The translations under genes were made by a program, and so were the position numbers. Positions 11,961 through 25,000 of a DNA stretch of 64,000 nucleotides are shown here, in pieces. The DNA is from Platerodrilus igneus (lineage: Eukaryota > Arthropoda > Insecta > Coleoptera > Lycidae). The notes under the pieces are model-generated. The model ran no database searches. It was given only the letters and a program-made list of their open reading frames with translations, and had not been told where the DNA came from. Position 1 is the first letter of the stretch. Each line of letters opens with the position of its first letter. The DNA lies in contig JARFIW010001082.1 in the NCBI GenBank assembly GCA_036346225.1, positions 310,001 to 374,000 on the forward strand. The letters run 5' to 3'.

Positions 11961-12929
11961 GTACGTTCGATCTGAAACGCTGTCATCTCTACTATATATA
12001 GTTCAAGCAATTTAAAATCCGATATGCGTCATCAATATTTGTCATGCAAAAGCACCGTTGCCGCTATGAAAATATTAAAATGTGACTACAAGCACAATTA
12101 GCGGTTACTACACAAAATTATCGACTTTTACTGGAATTATTCAGAGTGATATGATTGGATAATAAAAAGTTCCCGTGTTTCAAACTGTGTTATTATATCA
12201 CAAGAAAGTAGAAATTACAAGTTATTTATTAAACAAGTAATATTATTACCACTTGCAAATACGTATGTGTGAAAATTTTCAAGACTATATCGGAGAACTT
12301 ACACGGAGCAAAATTTAAAAAAAATGTTAACGATTACTTAACCTAAATGTTAAAAATTTTTACATAAAAAACCTCACGCAAATGTTAACGATTTAGCAAT
12401 ACGAACAATAAAGTTGAATTTAAATGTTCTTAAATCAAGAGTTTGATAATTCTTTTCTCTCCCTGTTACGGTACCTTTCAATTACATTCAATTACATCAT
12501 CAATTATATACTGCTATGAACATAATGTTATTTAAGATCATATAAGGTCACAAAGGAGGAATACCTCATGTAAATATCACAAAAACCACGAAAACCAAAC
12601 ATTTAAATCATAAAATGTACATAATTCATGCACTATGCTAAAGCAAATACAAATCACTCTGTATTAAATCAATAACAAGCTACAATTAATCAAAGGAAGC
12701 TTATTCAGTAATAACTTCACCACTCTCATTGAAATGAATACTTGCGGAAGCAATCCAATCAGTTTTAGAACATTTAAACCATTCTTAAGCTTAAAAACAA
12801 ATACTAAGTCTACATATTTAAAGAAATATAGCCGTAAAATGAAATGTCTTTCAATCTAAACGCAGTTGCGCAAAGAAGTCAATGAATGTATATAATTTAT
12901 ACCAGTTTGTATAGGCTAACACTTTAAAA
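11961..12929. other. No recognisable feature
   Basis: AT-rich, with no supported gene, RNA or repeat on either strand. Confidence 0.5.
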
Positions 12930-13233
12930 CAAACATATGTAGAGAAAGTATGGATATTAGGGGCGATAGAATACGTGCAATTTACAACGTACGCAAAATA
13001 CCATTTGTTAAACAAATCCCGCTAGAAAGTTCAGAAATACGTACAGTTTAGGACGTAAATAAAATGCCATACTTAATACTACAAGCATATGTAAATAAAG
13101 TATGGATATTAAAGCGAAGGAGTACGTGCGATTTACAACGTACAAAAAAAACCATTTGTGAATAATGTCCATCTAGAAAGTTGCGAGAAACGTGCCATTT
13201 GGAACGTGTATATTAAGACCCGCTAAAATCTAA
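12930..13233 (+). repeat. 152-bp tandem duplication
   Basis: Two head-to-tail copies starting at 12930 and 13082 share CATATGTA, AAAGTATGGATATTA, GTACGTGC-ATTTACAACGTAC, ACCATTTGT and CTAGAAAGTT in the same order. Each copy also contains an internal ACGTAC-rich alternation (ACGTGC...AACGTAC). Divergence between copies is moderate, so the event is not recent. No coding content. Confidence 0.75.
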
Positions 13234-13589
13234 CACCTTGCAGATAAGTAATTGAAACGCCTTTTCCACGACGAACAACTTGTATCGTTCGGTTATCCAA
13301 TAAGAACGCGTGAAATTTTCGGGAAGGAATTAGATTCTATAAAACTGACAAAACAGATCAAAGAGCATCATTTAATAATGCACGCGCCGACTGTGCTAGT
13401 TGAAACAAAATTATTACGTGAATAAAATTCAGTCAAAGTTAAAATTTATAATTTCAGGTGATGGATACAGTAAAGTGCGCGTTGAAATAAATTTATATAG
13501 AATTTTGCCCTTGATATAAACGTAAGTCTAGAAATAGTTAATATAAATGAAGTCTTTGCAATTTATTAATTTAGGGCTCCAAGAAATAA

Positions 13590-13800
13590 GTAATACTCCA
13601 ATTAATATTCCAAGTAGTAAAATCAAAATACTGGATAAATAATTCAAGTAATACTCCAAATTGAGGGTAAACGACTCTAAGTAATACTCTAAATAAATGG
13701 TTATAATACTCTATATCCTGGGGTTAATACCACAAATCATTAAGCAAACAACTCCAAGTTGCTGGCAAATATTTCAAAGTACTGAATTAACACGCTAAGC
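13590..13800 (+). repeat. Degenerate short repeat region
   Basis: Variants of AAGTAATACTCC-A recur irregularly about every 20-60 bases. Copies are too diverged to define a clean period. Confidence 0.45.
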
Positions 13801-16147
13801 TACTGAACAAACGACCGTTTTGGGCCAGGAAGCTCTAGCGAGAAAAACAGGAGAAATATAAGGTCAGAAATATTAATTCTATTTATAGCATGTGGCATTT
13901 ATAATTTTAAATAATTTGTGTATTCGGAGGTGAGCTTAAAAGTTGCACATGATTAAGATATTTTGTGTTAAGTCAACAAAATTTTGGTCGCTACGTAGAA
14001 TTATGTTTAAGAAAGGGAATATATCTTTGAACGTTCGACGACGCTATTCGTGGTAAGATACAATTTTTTGTTGGTTTAAATTGCTATAAAAAGGTGTAAA
14101 AGGATATTATCTTCGTAATGAGTTAATTCGATAGGAATATTTATTGTAATTTTGATTTAAAAGTTCTATAAAAAGTAAATGATATTAAAAAGGGCATAGA
14201 GTTGTAAATTGTAATTTTATATAGTTCATTATATAATTTTTGGTGAATTTAGTTTGTCTTATTCGAAGGTATTAAGTGTTGGAGAGAAGTGAGTAAAAAT
14301 TCTCTGTTATCATATCATCGTTCACTCTGTGCCGGTATAACTAAGTCAAGGCATAAATCTAATTGTGTTAATTTTAAATTATTTTAAAGGCACAGAGAGG
14401 TGGGAATCAGCAGGTAATTGATCGTTGTACATCTGAGGAAGGGTGATATCGTAGCAATACATTATTAGAAATGCACTGGTAAAAATAATATGTATATTGG
14501 ATTAGTCAGACAGTAAAGGGCATGCACAATATGCAATACATGAAACATTTAATCAATGTCTTCAGAGTCCCAACCGCTACTTTGGTCTCCGCTGTCAACA
14601 TCCATCAACGTTAACAACGAGAGGTGCAACGTCTCCAGTATTATATTTTATTTCTCTACCCCTACATTCAGTAACTAATTTGTGACGATGGACTACAGCA
14701 TTATTCCAAATTTGTCGATAACGCTTCGTGCCACATAGACAAACAAGAAGGTAAATGTCCGTCGTTTGACAGTTCTTAAAGTAAACACAGAAACTATGCT
14801 AAACATTGTATAATGATAAAATTAAAAGAGAGAGACACTAACTTAGACGTTGCAAAACCTTTTTTCAATAAATGAAAAGTACATTTTATCAAATGTCAGT
14901 GATAATTTAGATATTCCAGATTGCATCGGCAATAAAAAGTTCGTTTTGCTCCTTCTATGTATAGTAAAAGATGAAAAATGAAAAAGAATGCAATATGAAT
15001 AAAAAAAGCATACCTAGCTGAGCAATAAACTCCGGACCTAAATCATGGAAAGAGAGGGGCCTTAATGATGCACCATTGAGACGGATGGGTATCTAGCACG
15101 AAAGGCAGCTATCAAGATTTGAATATCCTTATTTTAATTGAACACTAATTTGTTAGAGTAGTCGGCAACGTTGAACTTTTGACCAACTTAACTCGTGAAA
15201 TTTGTTGAAGTTAGAAAGGGACAAAAATACTGGTTTATGTTGGTATGCCTATTAATCACATCTATGACGTAAATCGGATGTTGGATTGCTTGAACTATAG
15301 TTCGACTTTTCGACCTCTTCTTCTCATCTTGCTGCTTATAGGCTAAGAGTATACTTTTGATCGCTCCATCTTTCATTTTAAAATTTTAACATACTAGTTA
15401 CAACCACAAATTAATACTGAATAAATAAGCCAACTTAAGGAGTGTTTATATAGGCAGAAAAACACAAAACGATAGTTTTGAAATATTGTAGTTAAAGGTT
15501 TTATATTTTTGTATATACAGTTTGTACTTCTAGGATGACCGGTATTTATTGTAGGATAAATTGTTATTCTCCACACATATTCAAATGTCAAATCTTTTTT
15601 TATGAATAATATTAATTCTTAAAAGCCCAAACGTTGCAGTTACAACAATGCATTTCAGAAAAAAAAAATGTGTAAGTTGGCTATTTCAGTAACTTATAAA
15701 GGGTAAATAATGAAGACAATAGGTTTTTATAATTTTGGAGCCATTCGACTAGAAATTGGGTTAGAGAAAAAAACATCTCTCGAGAACGAGAATTTAACTA
15801 AGTTTTCGTCCCGAATTTCGAGACGAGAACAAAAAGTAAGTAGTCGTTTTGTTCTCGTTTCGCGGCTCACCATATTCAACTGACAGTTAGAGAGAATTAA
15901 AATCAAAACATGACGCCTGAAACACATCCACCACGATGATATTGCACAACCGCATCAAATGAGAAATCAAGCTATTATTCTAATTAATTTCAAATTCAAC
16001 CACGAACATAACTAATCATTCAATATAACGGTTTAACTATTAATGAAGTGATTGATTTGCTCCCTCTAATTAAGTTTGCGTATGTAACTAGCTTTTGTCT
16101 ATACACTATCATTTGTACTAACACAACGATGCACACATTTCTTTCAG
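13801..16147. other. Intron or upstream region of the CFAP299-like gene
   Basis: No confident coding exon was found here although the N-terminal half of the CFAP299-like protein must lie upstream. A minus-strand stretch near 14560-14760 is open for about 50 codons with an acidic end, and another near 15010-15110 for about 20 codons; neither matches a family I recognise. The last 50 bases before 16148 are a normal pyrimidine-rich acceptor. Confidence 0.4.
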
Positions 16148-16253
16148 ACAATTATTTTTGTTCGACATTATACGAGAAATGGATTTGAGGTGTCGGGATA
16201 CATTGATTATGGAGAACGTTTAAAGTCTGAAGATTGGAAACCTTTTTTTAAAT
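16148..16253 (+). CDS. CFAP299: CFAP299-like protein, internal exon A
   Basis: The exon follows a TTTCTTTCAG acceptor and ends at a GTAATA donor. It encodes 35 codons plus one base, starting TIIFVRHYTRNGFEVSGYID and continuing through YGERLKSEDWKPFF. This matches the central DUF4464 region of cilia- and flagella-associated protein 299, in which an (I/V)IF(I/V)R start and a VSGYIDY...RLK(T/S)ED core are conserved. The family protein is linked to axoneme/sperm flagellum function in animals. The phase (0 in, 1 out) fits the next exon exactly. Upstream exons for the first ~100 residues were not found. Identification rests on recognising the family over three consecutive exons, without a database search. 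Confidence 0.82.
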
Positions 16254-16313
16254 GTAATACATTGATGAAATTCGATTATTTCACAGAAAATAAATAAATC
16301 CTTTATTTTTCAG

Positions 16314-16405
16314 TGGGAAAGAAATTTTGGCCAGTACGTGAAGATCTGGGATACTATCACTGGAGAGCTGGAAAATGCTTTGCCAACGATTCAATGAATT
16401 ACAAG
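16314..16405 (+). CDS. CFAP299: CFAP299-like protein, internal exon B
   Basis: A 60-bp intron (16254-16313, GT...TTTTTCAG) separates it from exon A. The split codon restores a Leu, followed by GKKFWPVREDLGYYHW and ending FANDSMNYK at a GTAATG donor in phase 0. The GKK...P-R-DL--Y-W spacing is what I expect in the DUF4464 family directly after the YIDY...ED segment. Without removal of the small intron the frame would hit a stop at 16294-16296, so splicing is required. The next coding exon is 9.6 kb away. Confidence 0.82.
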
Positions 16406-17485
16406 GTAATGCCATTTATTTACTATACTGTAACGTTCGGATGATGATATTTCAGACAAATATTTCTGTTAGTAGCTCGTGATGCATATTATTTGCACAG
16501 CGCTACTAAATTATTCAGAACGCACGTTCATTTTAGAAATCCGTAACGTACATAATATTTGTATAACAATTGGATGACGAATAACTCAACGCTTTACCTA
16601 TATATTATACGTTTCCATTATAGCATAACAATTTATAGTAAAGTGTGAAAAATATATTCTTAAACCTCGCGTATACAGTTAGCAAAACTTGCTACACTCG
16701 ATAGAAGCTGATTTGCTCTAGGTACATTGCTGTAAACTCCTTTTACACAATTTTATACATTACTTTATTTATTTCCTGCAACAGCAAAACTCACATTAAA
16801 TAAAATAGGATGCTATATTTCAACGATGTGATACCTAATTTTAGATATTACTAAAAATATCTAAACGTCACTGATAGGTTTTGGTAAGTTTGGCTGTTTC
16901 CTAATTCTACATGAGTGATATCTTAGACTGTAAAGGCATTTATTAATAAAGTTGTACATCAATTGTATATTGGGCTAATAGCAAATCATAAAATAGTTAT
17001 TTGTGTAACTAGTGCAAGAAGCGTATATTTGTTGCACGAGCTGCAACATGCTAAGTGCAACAATAGTTATTTATTATGCAAAGGAAAAAAGTACTAGATT
17101 TTAGCTCGAGGTGTGCATGTCTCCCGACGCGAGTTACGTTTCGGGCCCTGGGAGACGTGTTTTTAAAAACTAGTTCCAAAAACTTTGTAACAATTTATTT
17201 GGTTTAAACAGATATTGATATGGAATTTTGACAAACTTAATTAAAAATACTCCATGTCAAAAAATAATTAATAATTGAACTAATATGAGTGAGTAGCCTA
17301 AGCAAACTGCAATGTTAAAGCTGAAATACTGTAGACTGACTGACTGATGGTCTTGGGGCTCCCGGGATACTGATGTTGTCCCTGCCCCTCACATGTTTGT
17401 GGGAACTTGCAATCTTAATTTCTGAGTAATTGCAGTTTCTTAATCGTCTGTGACCTGCCACCTGCAATATCACTATCGTCTGGAT

Positions 17486-17925
17486 TATACCCTATTTACG
17501 TTAAATATGAGATGACATCATAATTCAAATAAATGCTGCGTTGTCATGGTCAAGTTATTTTATGTGTATTTCCTGATCAGAGTAACCATTTTTTGTGTGC
17601 GCGAATCCAAATGTTTAGGCATTCTAAATGTCAAATACTCGAAATTTGCAATGTATAAAGTGTTTTAGTACTGAAAAAAACTGTTTTATTTAGCAAATAT
17701 GAAGCACAAACGATTTACTACAAAACTAAACAATGACAATAAAATGAGAAATGTCAAGTTAATAGAAGTAAAAAATGTTGCAACACCGAACAGAACTGCA
17801 AACTGCTACACACTAAATTCTAACATCTTTAAACCTACGTTCTTAGTTACGTTTCACATTTTACAATCGCTAGCACTTTATTACTGTTTATGACGTCATC
17901 CCATATTTAACGTGAATAGGATATA
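17486..17925. mobile_element. MITE-like element with 38-bp terminal inverted repeats
   Basis: Left end 17486-17523 and right end 17888-17925 are inverted copies with about 34 of 38 matches (TATACCCTATTTACGTTAAA versus TATATCCTATTCACGTTAAA). Both ends start with TA, consistent with a TA target duplication as used by Tc1/mariner-type elements. The interior has no transposase. It sits in the large CFAP299-like intron. Confidence 0.7.
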
Positions 17926-18756
17926 CAATGTATTGCATCCGTTCTCAGAACTTGCTTGTAAACATTCATTAATCTTTATTTAATTATCTTTGAGATACAA
18001 TGTTGCATCTAACTTCGTAATTCTATATAATTCTTAATAATTCCTAATACTTTCTATTAATGGTACGTATATATTGGGGGATACTTAACTCGCAAAGCGG
18101 AGGAAGACAGAACATCGAGAGTTAAAATCTTACATTTTTACCCGTGTATAATACACTATTTTTTCTGTGACAGGCAAAACCATGATTCAATATTGAAAAA
18201 AATATTAATATATAGACAGGCAATTTCTTGATATTTTTATTAGTTTAAGTGTTTGATATGATTGAAATTAACCACTGTTTGGAATATAAGTACTAGTTTT
18301 GCCGGAGCAAATAGTAGATAAAGGTTTTATAGAAAGTTGTTGTTCTCTTTAGCGGAATTGGTGGCGGTCAGAAATAAGACCTAGGTTTTACCAGTGTGAT
18401 GCATTTATTTACTGCATCATAGAGGATTGTACTCTTTTACTGTTCATGGTGGAATCAGAAACGCATTTTCACCAAGTTGACTCTTCTTAACTACTAACAT
18501 TTTACATTTGTAATAAAAACCAACCAAAAATACACTATATCTAGCTAAACAACAAAATTGGCTAAACTGGTAAAAATAATGTGTAAGGCCTGTGACATCC
18601 CAACTTCATGAGTTGTAAACATTTTGAACTTTCCGAGTTTGAGAATTTTCATAATACGGAATGCTGGAGCATTGTTGTCGACTAATTGAAGCACTTAGAA
18701 GAAAAGTACAAAATTAAGGACTACTGCTAAGAGTGCATCATTTGGCCACAACATTT

Positions 18757-21700
18757 AACTTTCCAATGCTCCACCCGAAGGTACTGCATTGGATAGGAAA
18801 CGATTTTGTTTCATGAAAATTCTGTATTTTGCCGAACCGTTGCTGTTCCAAGCTAAGTAGGGATCTTTAGCGTGCGTGACAACACTAACACGCGGAACCT
18901 ATATCATACCTTCCATCCGAGCAAGGGCGTGTTTTTGTGAAAAATGCTCGCCTAACATTTTTCGAGCAGTGTCGGGAATCGAGCCCGGGACCTTGGGATT
19001 AGTAGTCATATGCGAACCTAATTAATTAACCCACGAAACCGCGCCGCATCGTTAACTCCCTACATTTCATTTTTTCTAATGTGAAAAATGTTCACCAAAC
19101 ATTTTTCAAACAGTTCATGTCGGGAATCGAACCTGAGACATTACCTGTTTAACCTACGGATCCACCGCATTAATAGACCCTATATTCGAATTTACAATGC
19201 TTCAACTGCCTACATTGGACAGGAAGCGATTTTTTTTCTTGTAGATTTTGAGTTTTGCCGAATCCTTGCTATTCCAAGCAACGAAGGGAACTTCAACGTG
19301 AGTGACTACACTCACACACGAGACCTACACTTTACCGCTCATCCGAACGTGAACTAATTTTTGTGAAAATTGCTCGCCTATGATTTTTCAAGTGGTTCGT
19401 GTCGGGAATAGAATCTGGGACATTGTGATTAGCAGTCATATGCAAACCTATCTTACCTACAAAGCCGCCCCGCACCACTAGACTCCTATATTTGGTTTTT
19501 TACAACGTTCCACCCGAAGGTACTACATTGGCAAGGAAGCAAGCTTTTTTAACCAGAAATTTTAAGTTTTCTATGTAGGGATCTTTAACGTGCGAACAAC
19601 ACTCACACACGGAAACGACATTTTACCTCTTAACCGAACGAGGGCGTATTTTTGTGAAAAATGCTCGCGTAATATTCTTTAAGCAGTTCGTGTCGGGCTC
19701 GAACCTGGAACATTACCTGTTTAATCGACGAAGCCACCGCATCATTAGACCTCTACATTTGACTTTGCAATGCTCTACTCGAAGGTATTATATTGGCCAG
19801 AAAACCAGTTCTTCTTTTACCTGAAAATTTTGAATTTTGCTGAACCCTTGCTATATCAAGCAAGTCAGGGATCTTTAACGTGCGACACAACACACACATA
19901 AGACCTACATCTTACCTTTCATCCAAACGACAAGATATTTTCTGAAAATGCTTATCTAACATATTTCGAGCGGCCAGTTTCTGGAATCGAACACCGGACC
20001 TTGGAATTAGTAGCCATATGGGAACCTAATTAAACCCCATAGCCGCCCCGCATCATTAGACCACCTACATTAAATTTTTTCTAATGCTTCACCCGAACGC
20101 ACTTCATTAGCCAGGAAGTAAGTCTTTTACATGGAAATTTTGAATTTTACCGAACCCTTGCTATTCCAAGCAAGGTAGAGAATTTTTACGTATCTGACAA
20201 CACTTACACACAGGATCTACATTTTGCCTCTCAGCCGAACGAGAGAGTACTTTTGTGAAAAGTGTTTGCCTATCACTTTTTAAGTTGACGATGTAGGAAT
20301 TCGAACCTGTCACCTTCGGTTTAGTAGTCAAACGCATACCAACTGAGCCACGGAGCCGCCTTTCGCATCATTGGACCGTATAATTTGAGTAATGTCTGCT
20401 ACACTTGCTGCCACGTCCCTGACGCAGGCACTACATTGGGTTGAAATATGAATAATTACGTACTTCATATAGATCTGACTTCAAAATTAATTAATCGTTA
20501 AACATAATTTATAAACTAAAACTAAAGTTAGGGTTTAAATAATGATACCCGTAATGTCTACTTTAGAGTGTGTCTTAATAACAACACACTATCAAAAAGT
20601 AAAGGTGGGGGGATCCGTAGTACCGGATAGCAGGTGCCGGGTCTGCTTACCCGTGCAACCTGAAGGGTCGACTTAAAACTATCCAAATCTAGCCAAATTA
20701 GTGTTTACTAATGGATTCGAATTTCTAGGCATACGCCAAATTCCTTACTGGCGAATCCAGCCATTTATTACTAAGTAAATTTAATTTAACTTTAACCTAA
20801 ATTCCTACCTATCGTTCACTATCGTTCCCTAACTGACACTCCACTTTCAATCTTTTTTTGCTATGGATAATACGACCAAAAGCAGGCAAAACGCCAAACA
20901 AAATATATCAAACGGCAGAACAATAAAATATGTAAATGTAAAATACAGGTATAAAATGTAAATACATAAACATCAAAATAAAGTACAAAGCATGTATAAG
21001 CATAAAACTGTGCATACAATAATAAAGAGTTTAATTGATTTATTTGGTTGGTATAACTTAACCAGGAAATCTGATTTGATGCATCTTTCGACCCCCCCCC
21101 CTACTTTTGATTTTCCAATGTTCCACTCGAAGGTACTACATTGGTCAGGAAGCGAGTTTTTTTTATCTAGAAAATGTCGAATTTTGCCGAACCCTTGCTC
21201 TTCCAAGCAAGGTCGGAATCTTTAACGTGCATGACAACACTCACACACGGGACCTCCATTTTACCTCTCATCCGAACGAGAGCGTATTTTTGTGAAAAAT
21301 GTTCGCCTAAAAGTTTTCAAGCGATTCGCGTCGGGATATAAACCTGGGACCTTGAGCGTAGTAGTGACACGCATACCAACTACACCACGGAGCCGCCGGC
21401 ATCATTTGACCCCTTCATGTGATTTTCCAATGCTCCACCCGAACGTACTACATTGGCCAGGAAGCGAGTTTTTACCTGAAAAATTTTGAAATTTGCCGAA
21501 CCCTTGTTGTTTCGAGCCAGACAGGGACCTTTAACGGGCGTGACAACACACACACGGGACCTCCATTTTATTTCTCACCCGAACAAGAGCGTATTTTTGT
21601 GAAAATGCTCGCCTAACATATCTCAAGCAAACCGTGTCGGGATTCGAACCCGGACTTTGGGCGTAGTAGTCATACGCATACCAACTACGTCACGAATCCG

Positions 21701-22035
21701 CCCGCATTATTCGACCCCCGTACATATGATTTTCTAATGCTCCACCCGAAGATACTACATTGGCCAGGAAGCGAATTTTTTTTTTACCTAGAAAATTTGG
21801 AATTTTGCCGAACCCTTGCTGTTACAAGTAAGGTAGGGATCTTTAACGTGCGTGACAACATTCACACACGGGACCTTCATTTTACCTCTCATCCGAACGA
21901 AGGTGTATTTTTGTGAAAAATGCTCGCCTAACATTTTTCAAGCGGACCGTGTCGGGATTCGAATCCGGGACCTTGGGCGTAGTAGTCACACACATACCAA
22001 CTACAACACGGAGCTGCCTGTATCATTCGACCGCA
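18757..22035 (-). repeat. Tandem array of ~310-bp tRNA-like (SINE-like) repeats
   Basis: About nine diverged units, read best on the minus strand. Each unit carries a tRNA-like block: A box TGGTGTAGTTGG (or the canonical TGGCTCAGTTGG in the 20290-20365 unit), an anticodon-arm-like GCGTA...TACGC stem, then B box GGTTCGAATCC. The blocks lie near 18968, 19116, 19399, 19689, 19977, 20290, 21328, 21635 and 21949. Each unit also contains CCAATGCTCCACCCGAAGGT (plus strand) and a GCCGAACCCTTGCT stretch. Unit starts fall at about 18757, 19190, 19497, 19761, 20075, 21110, 21420 and 21730, giving a usual period near 310 bp. The array is interrupted at 20.4-21.08 kb by another dispersed repeat. Short predicted proteins here are by-products. 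Confidence 0.85.
20395..21075 (-). repeat. Dispersed repeat, copy B, inserted in the tRNA-like array
   Basis: Inverted homologue of 3623-4305. On the minus strand it reads from a TATGCTTATACATGC region through GTTAGGGAACGATAG, GATTTGGATAGTTTTAAG and CTGCTATCCGGTACTACGGA to GGGACGTGGCAGCAAGTGT. It separates the 20075 and 21110 units of the array and therefore inserted after array formation or rearranged with it. Compared with copy A it lacks about 10 bp of the GGGTGGAGCATTGG part of the terminal module. Confidence 0.75.
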
Positions 22036-25000
22036 GAACTCTTGTTTTACTTTGTGGTTTTGCCAAAACCGCCCTAAATACGAAGGAAATGCAAATATTT
22101 TGAACGCATTAGAGGCCGAGCTTTTTTATCAATTATATTCTTTAGCTAAAGAGAAAAAAATTGAAATGTGACTTAATTTTTAAGCTAAAGAGTAGTTTTA
22201 CAATTAGAATAAGCAACAAAGGCTATAAAATCTTTTACTTTTAAAATCACGAGTAAAGTGTAAAGCATTTCTCTTCAGTAGAATTTAGTTTCGTTTGATT
22301 TATATAGAAAATTTAGATAACAAGCGAAAGCTACATATATAATTAAAATGCTGTTGATGTGTAAAAAGCTTATAGCTATACGCGATTGCATCCTTTATGA
22401 ATATAAAGTTGTTTTTTTTAGTTTATCATGATATAGTTTATAGCTAGAGCACAGTTAAATAGCGGAACTCAAAAAGAATATATTCAGTTTACAACAGTCG
22501 ACTTAATTTTAAATTATAGCAAACATTTGGTCTATTTTAATGCACCACTCATGTTTATAATTTGATATCATAACCATCTGGTACAAAACAAATTAGATAG
22601 ACTGGCTCTTAAAATATACGAAAAGCGAAATTATCTTTGTATATGTGAACAGAAAGGTCTGTATGTTTTTCGCTAGCATTTTTCGATTGTCTTCCACGCC
22701 ATACATCTAATTTTAAAATTTGTGTATGGGATTAATAGATTGTTAGGGGATTAATAAATTGTTAGGTCGATGTTGGCGTCACCTTCGTAACCAATTATTT
22801 TACACCATATACAAATTAAACAATTAGGGAGCGATTCTAAAAGCTAGCGCAGACTTGATCGCGAAGAGCTAGCTCGGCCTTTTATATGTTATGAGCAGTT
22901 AATGTCCGTTGTAATTTCAAACCAAGGAACCTATATCATGTATCAGTTTTCGACTTCTTGTGCAACGATCGCATCTTCACTTAGGAATCGATAGTACTGT
23001 ATAAATGATATTATTTTCTCGTTTGGATTTAGGATTTTGTATGGACGTAGAAGGATTTCAAGTAGTTTGTAATCAGTTATATAAAAAAATTGTTTGTACT
23101 ATAAGTACCTAGAAATGGTACTCTAATTTAGTTTTTCAACAATAATAAAAATAAAACACTATTAAATGACATTTGATTGTTCACATTTTATACAAAGTTC
23201 ATGCAAATGTATATCGAGTTGAAACTTATGTTTGATGAAAATTCTACCAGAAATCAAATTTCCAAAATAAAATACCATGAACATGCTATTACACTACCTA
23301 CATATTGTAAAAATACAATCCAATATTGAAACCCCGCAGGCTCTAGAACCTAATAGAACCAGTATTGGGAGAGAGAAGGAGATGATCAAAATCCAGTGCA
23401 TTTTGCTACTTTTGCATGCCACACAAAACACGCTGTACCAATTTCGCATTCTGATTGAGTACAGCAACAAGCCAAAATATATTAGCAAATATTTGTATTC
23501 GTTTGGTTAGTTTAATCTAAACTTTCAATTTTCATACAGTAATACAGCTATACTTTTGGCCACCGTTGGTATCTCCTAATATGCACCTCGAACGCAACTA
23601 AACATCTGTTTAAAATTATCCAGTTGCAGGATTATATAAAGTGAAATGCTACAGGCAGCGAACCGGGAACTACAAACGTCATTTTCCCCAGTTTTTGAAA
23701 TTACTAGAACTAAAGACCTATAAATATACATCAAGCGATTGGATGATTCTTGCTTACCTTGTGTATACGCAATCGTTTGCGTTTGTTATATAACAAGAAT
23801 TATCTATGTATCACTTAATTGATTTCTATTCTCGACATAAGAATCGCTCAGGAAAATAATAACTTGTCTGTCTTCAACTCGTCATTGAATTAGTGTTGTA
23901 GCTAACTTTTCCTTGTTATTGTTGATATAAAGCGTTGGTGCAATAAAAATTCCAGGTACTGCTGACTATGGGCGGTTATTGGAAAAGTCTTTTCCAACTA
24001 GCTCTGAACTTCACTTCAGCGACTAGGCGACGCGTAGAGGAGTTAAGGGGAAGCGAAGAAAACAAAGATGATAAAAACGTGGAACGTCACAGCACCTAAA
24101 CAAATTAGAAAAAGCTAACCTAGGAATAGTGCAGCAACCCTAGGGTTAATGACAATCAATAATCACGAGCTTGGAGTTTATACCTGTAAGAAATTTTAGC
24201 GAAATACGAACCCGAGACCACAACTTGCGTCTGAAAATTTAAAAATAAAACCAACAGTAAAAATACTAAATCCTTGTTACCTAAAACTTCTAACTTTTAC
24301 TCAAATAATTATACACTACTTTGTATTATTTAGGACGAATTGAACAAATATTTTACGTCTCCATTAAAAACGTTTGACTCCACCTACATTTATCTTAAAT
24401 CGTCAAACCTATACTTCGAAACTAAAAATTTTAAAGTCAGTTTCTGCATATAATCAATTGTAAATTAACTATTTAGCAACAAAAAAAGAGTCGTCGTGAA
24501 AATGATAATTTAAATAATTCACCGTATTTGAAATCCTAAAGGAATTATAGCTAAATATCTTATCAAACCATTTTGTTTTATATGTACAAAACTTTTTAAT
24601 ATAGCGCTTTTCACATATCTAATAAAATTATTTCAGAAGTGTGCATAAAAATATAAGCATTTTCATTTATGAATATAGACAAAAATAGTTTTTTGGCGAT
24701 TCACGCCAAATTTTACAATTTTACAATATTTGAATTCAACTGATTTTTCGCATAAAGTACTTGAGTTGTAAAAATGTGTATAAGAAAATTGATACTAAAT
24801 AATATATAAAAGATTTAAATACTTTTCATAGATTTTAATTAAAATATTACTTTCAACATTACAGATAAGCTCATGTTAAACTGTTCTACGTATATAAAGT
24901 GAGAAAATTAAAATAGAAAACTGTTGGACCACAGTTTTATAAACGTGTAAATATTTATATAAGGTGGATATAAACTTTTCATCATATTTCTATTTTATAT

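Noticed and set aside
14560..15110. Minus-strand open stretches as a transposase gene
   Set aside because: Open for only ~20-50 codons each in different frames; no catalytic motif that I can name.
17120..17160. Hairpin GTCTCCC...GGGAGAC as a terminator or regulatory RNA
   Set aside because: Intronic, single copy, stem only 7 bp; no transcript evidence.
19088..22103. Several 60-90-residue ORFs across the tRNA-like array
   Set aside because: Recurring in each unit with shifted frames, no codon conservation, and explained by the repeat.
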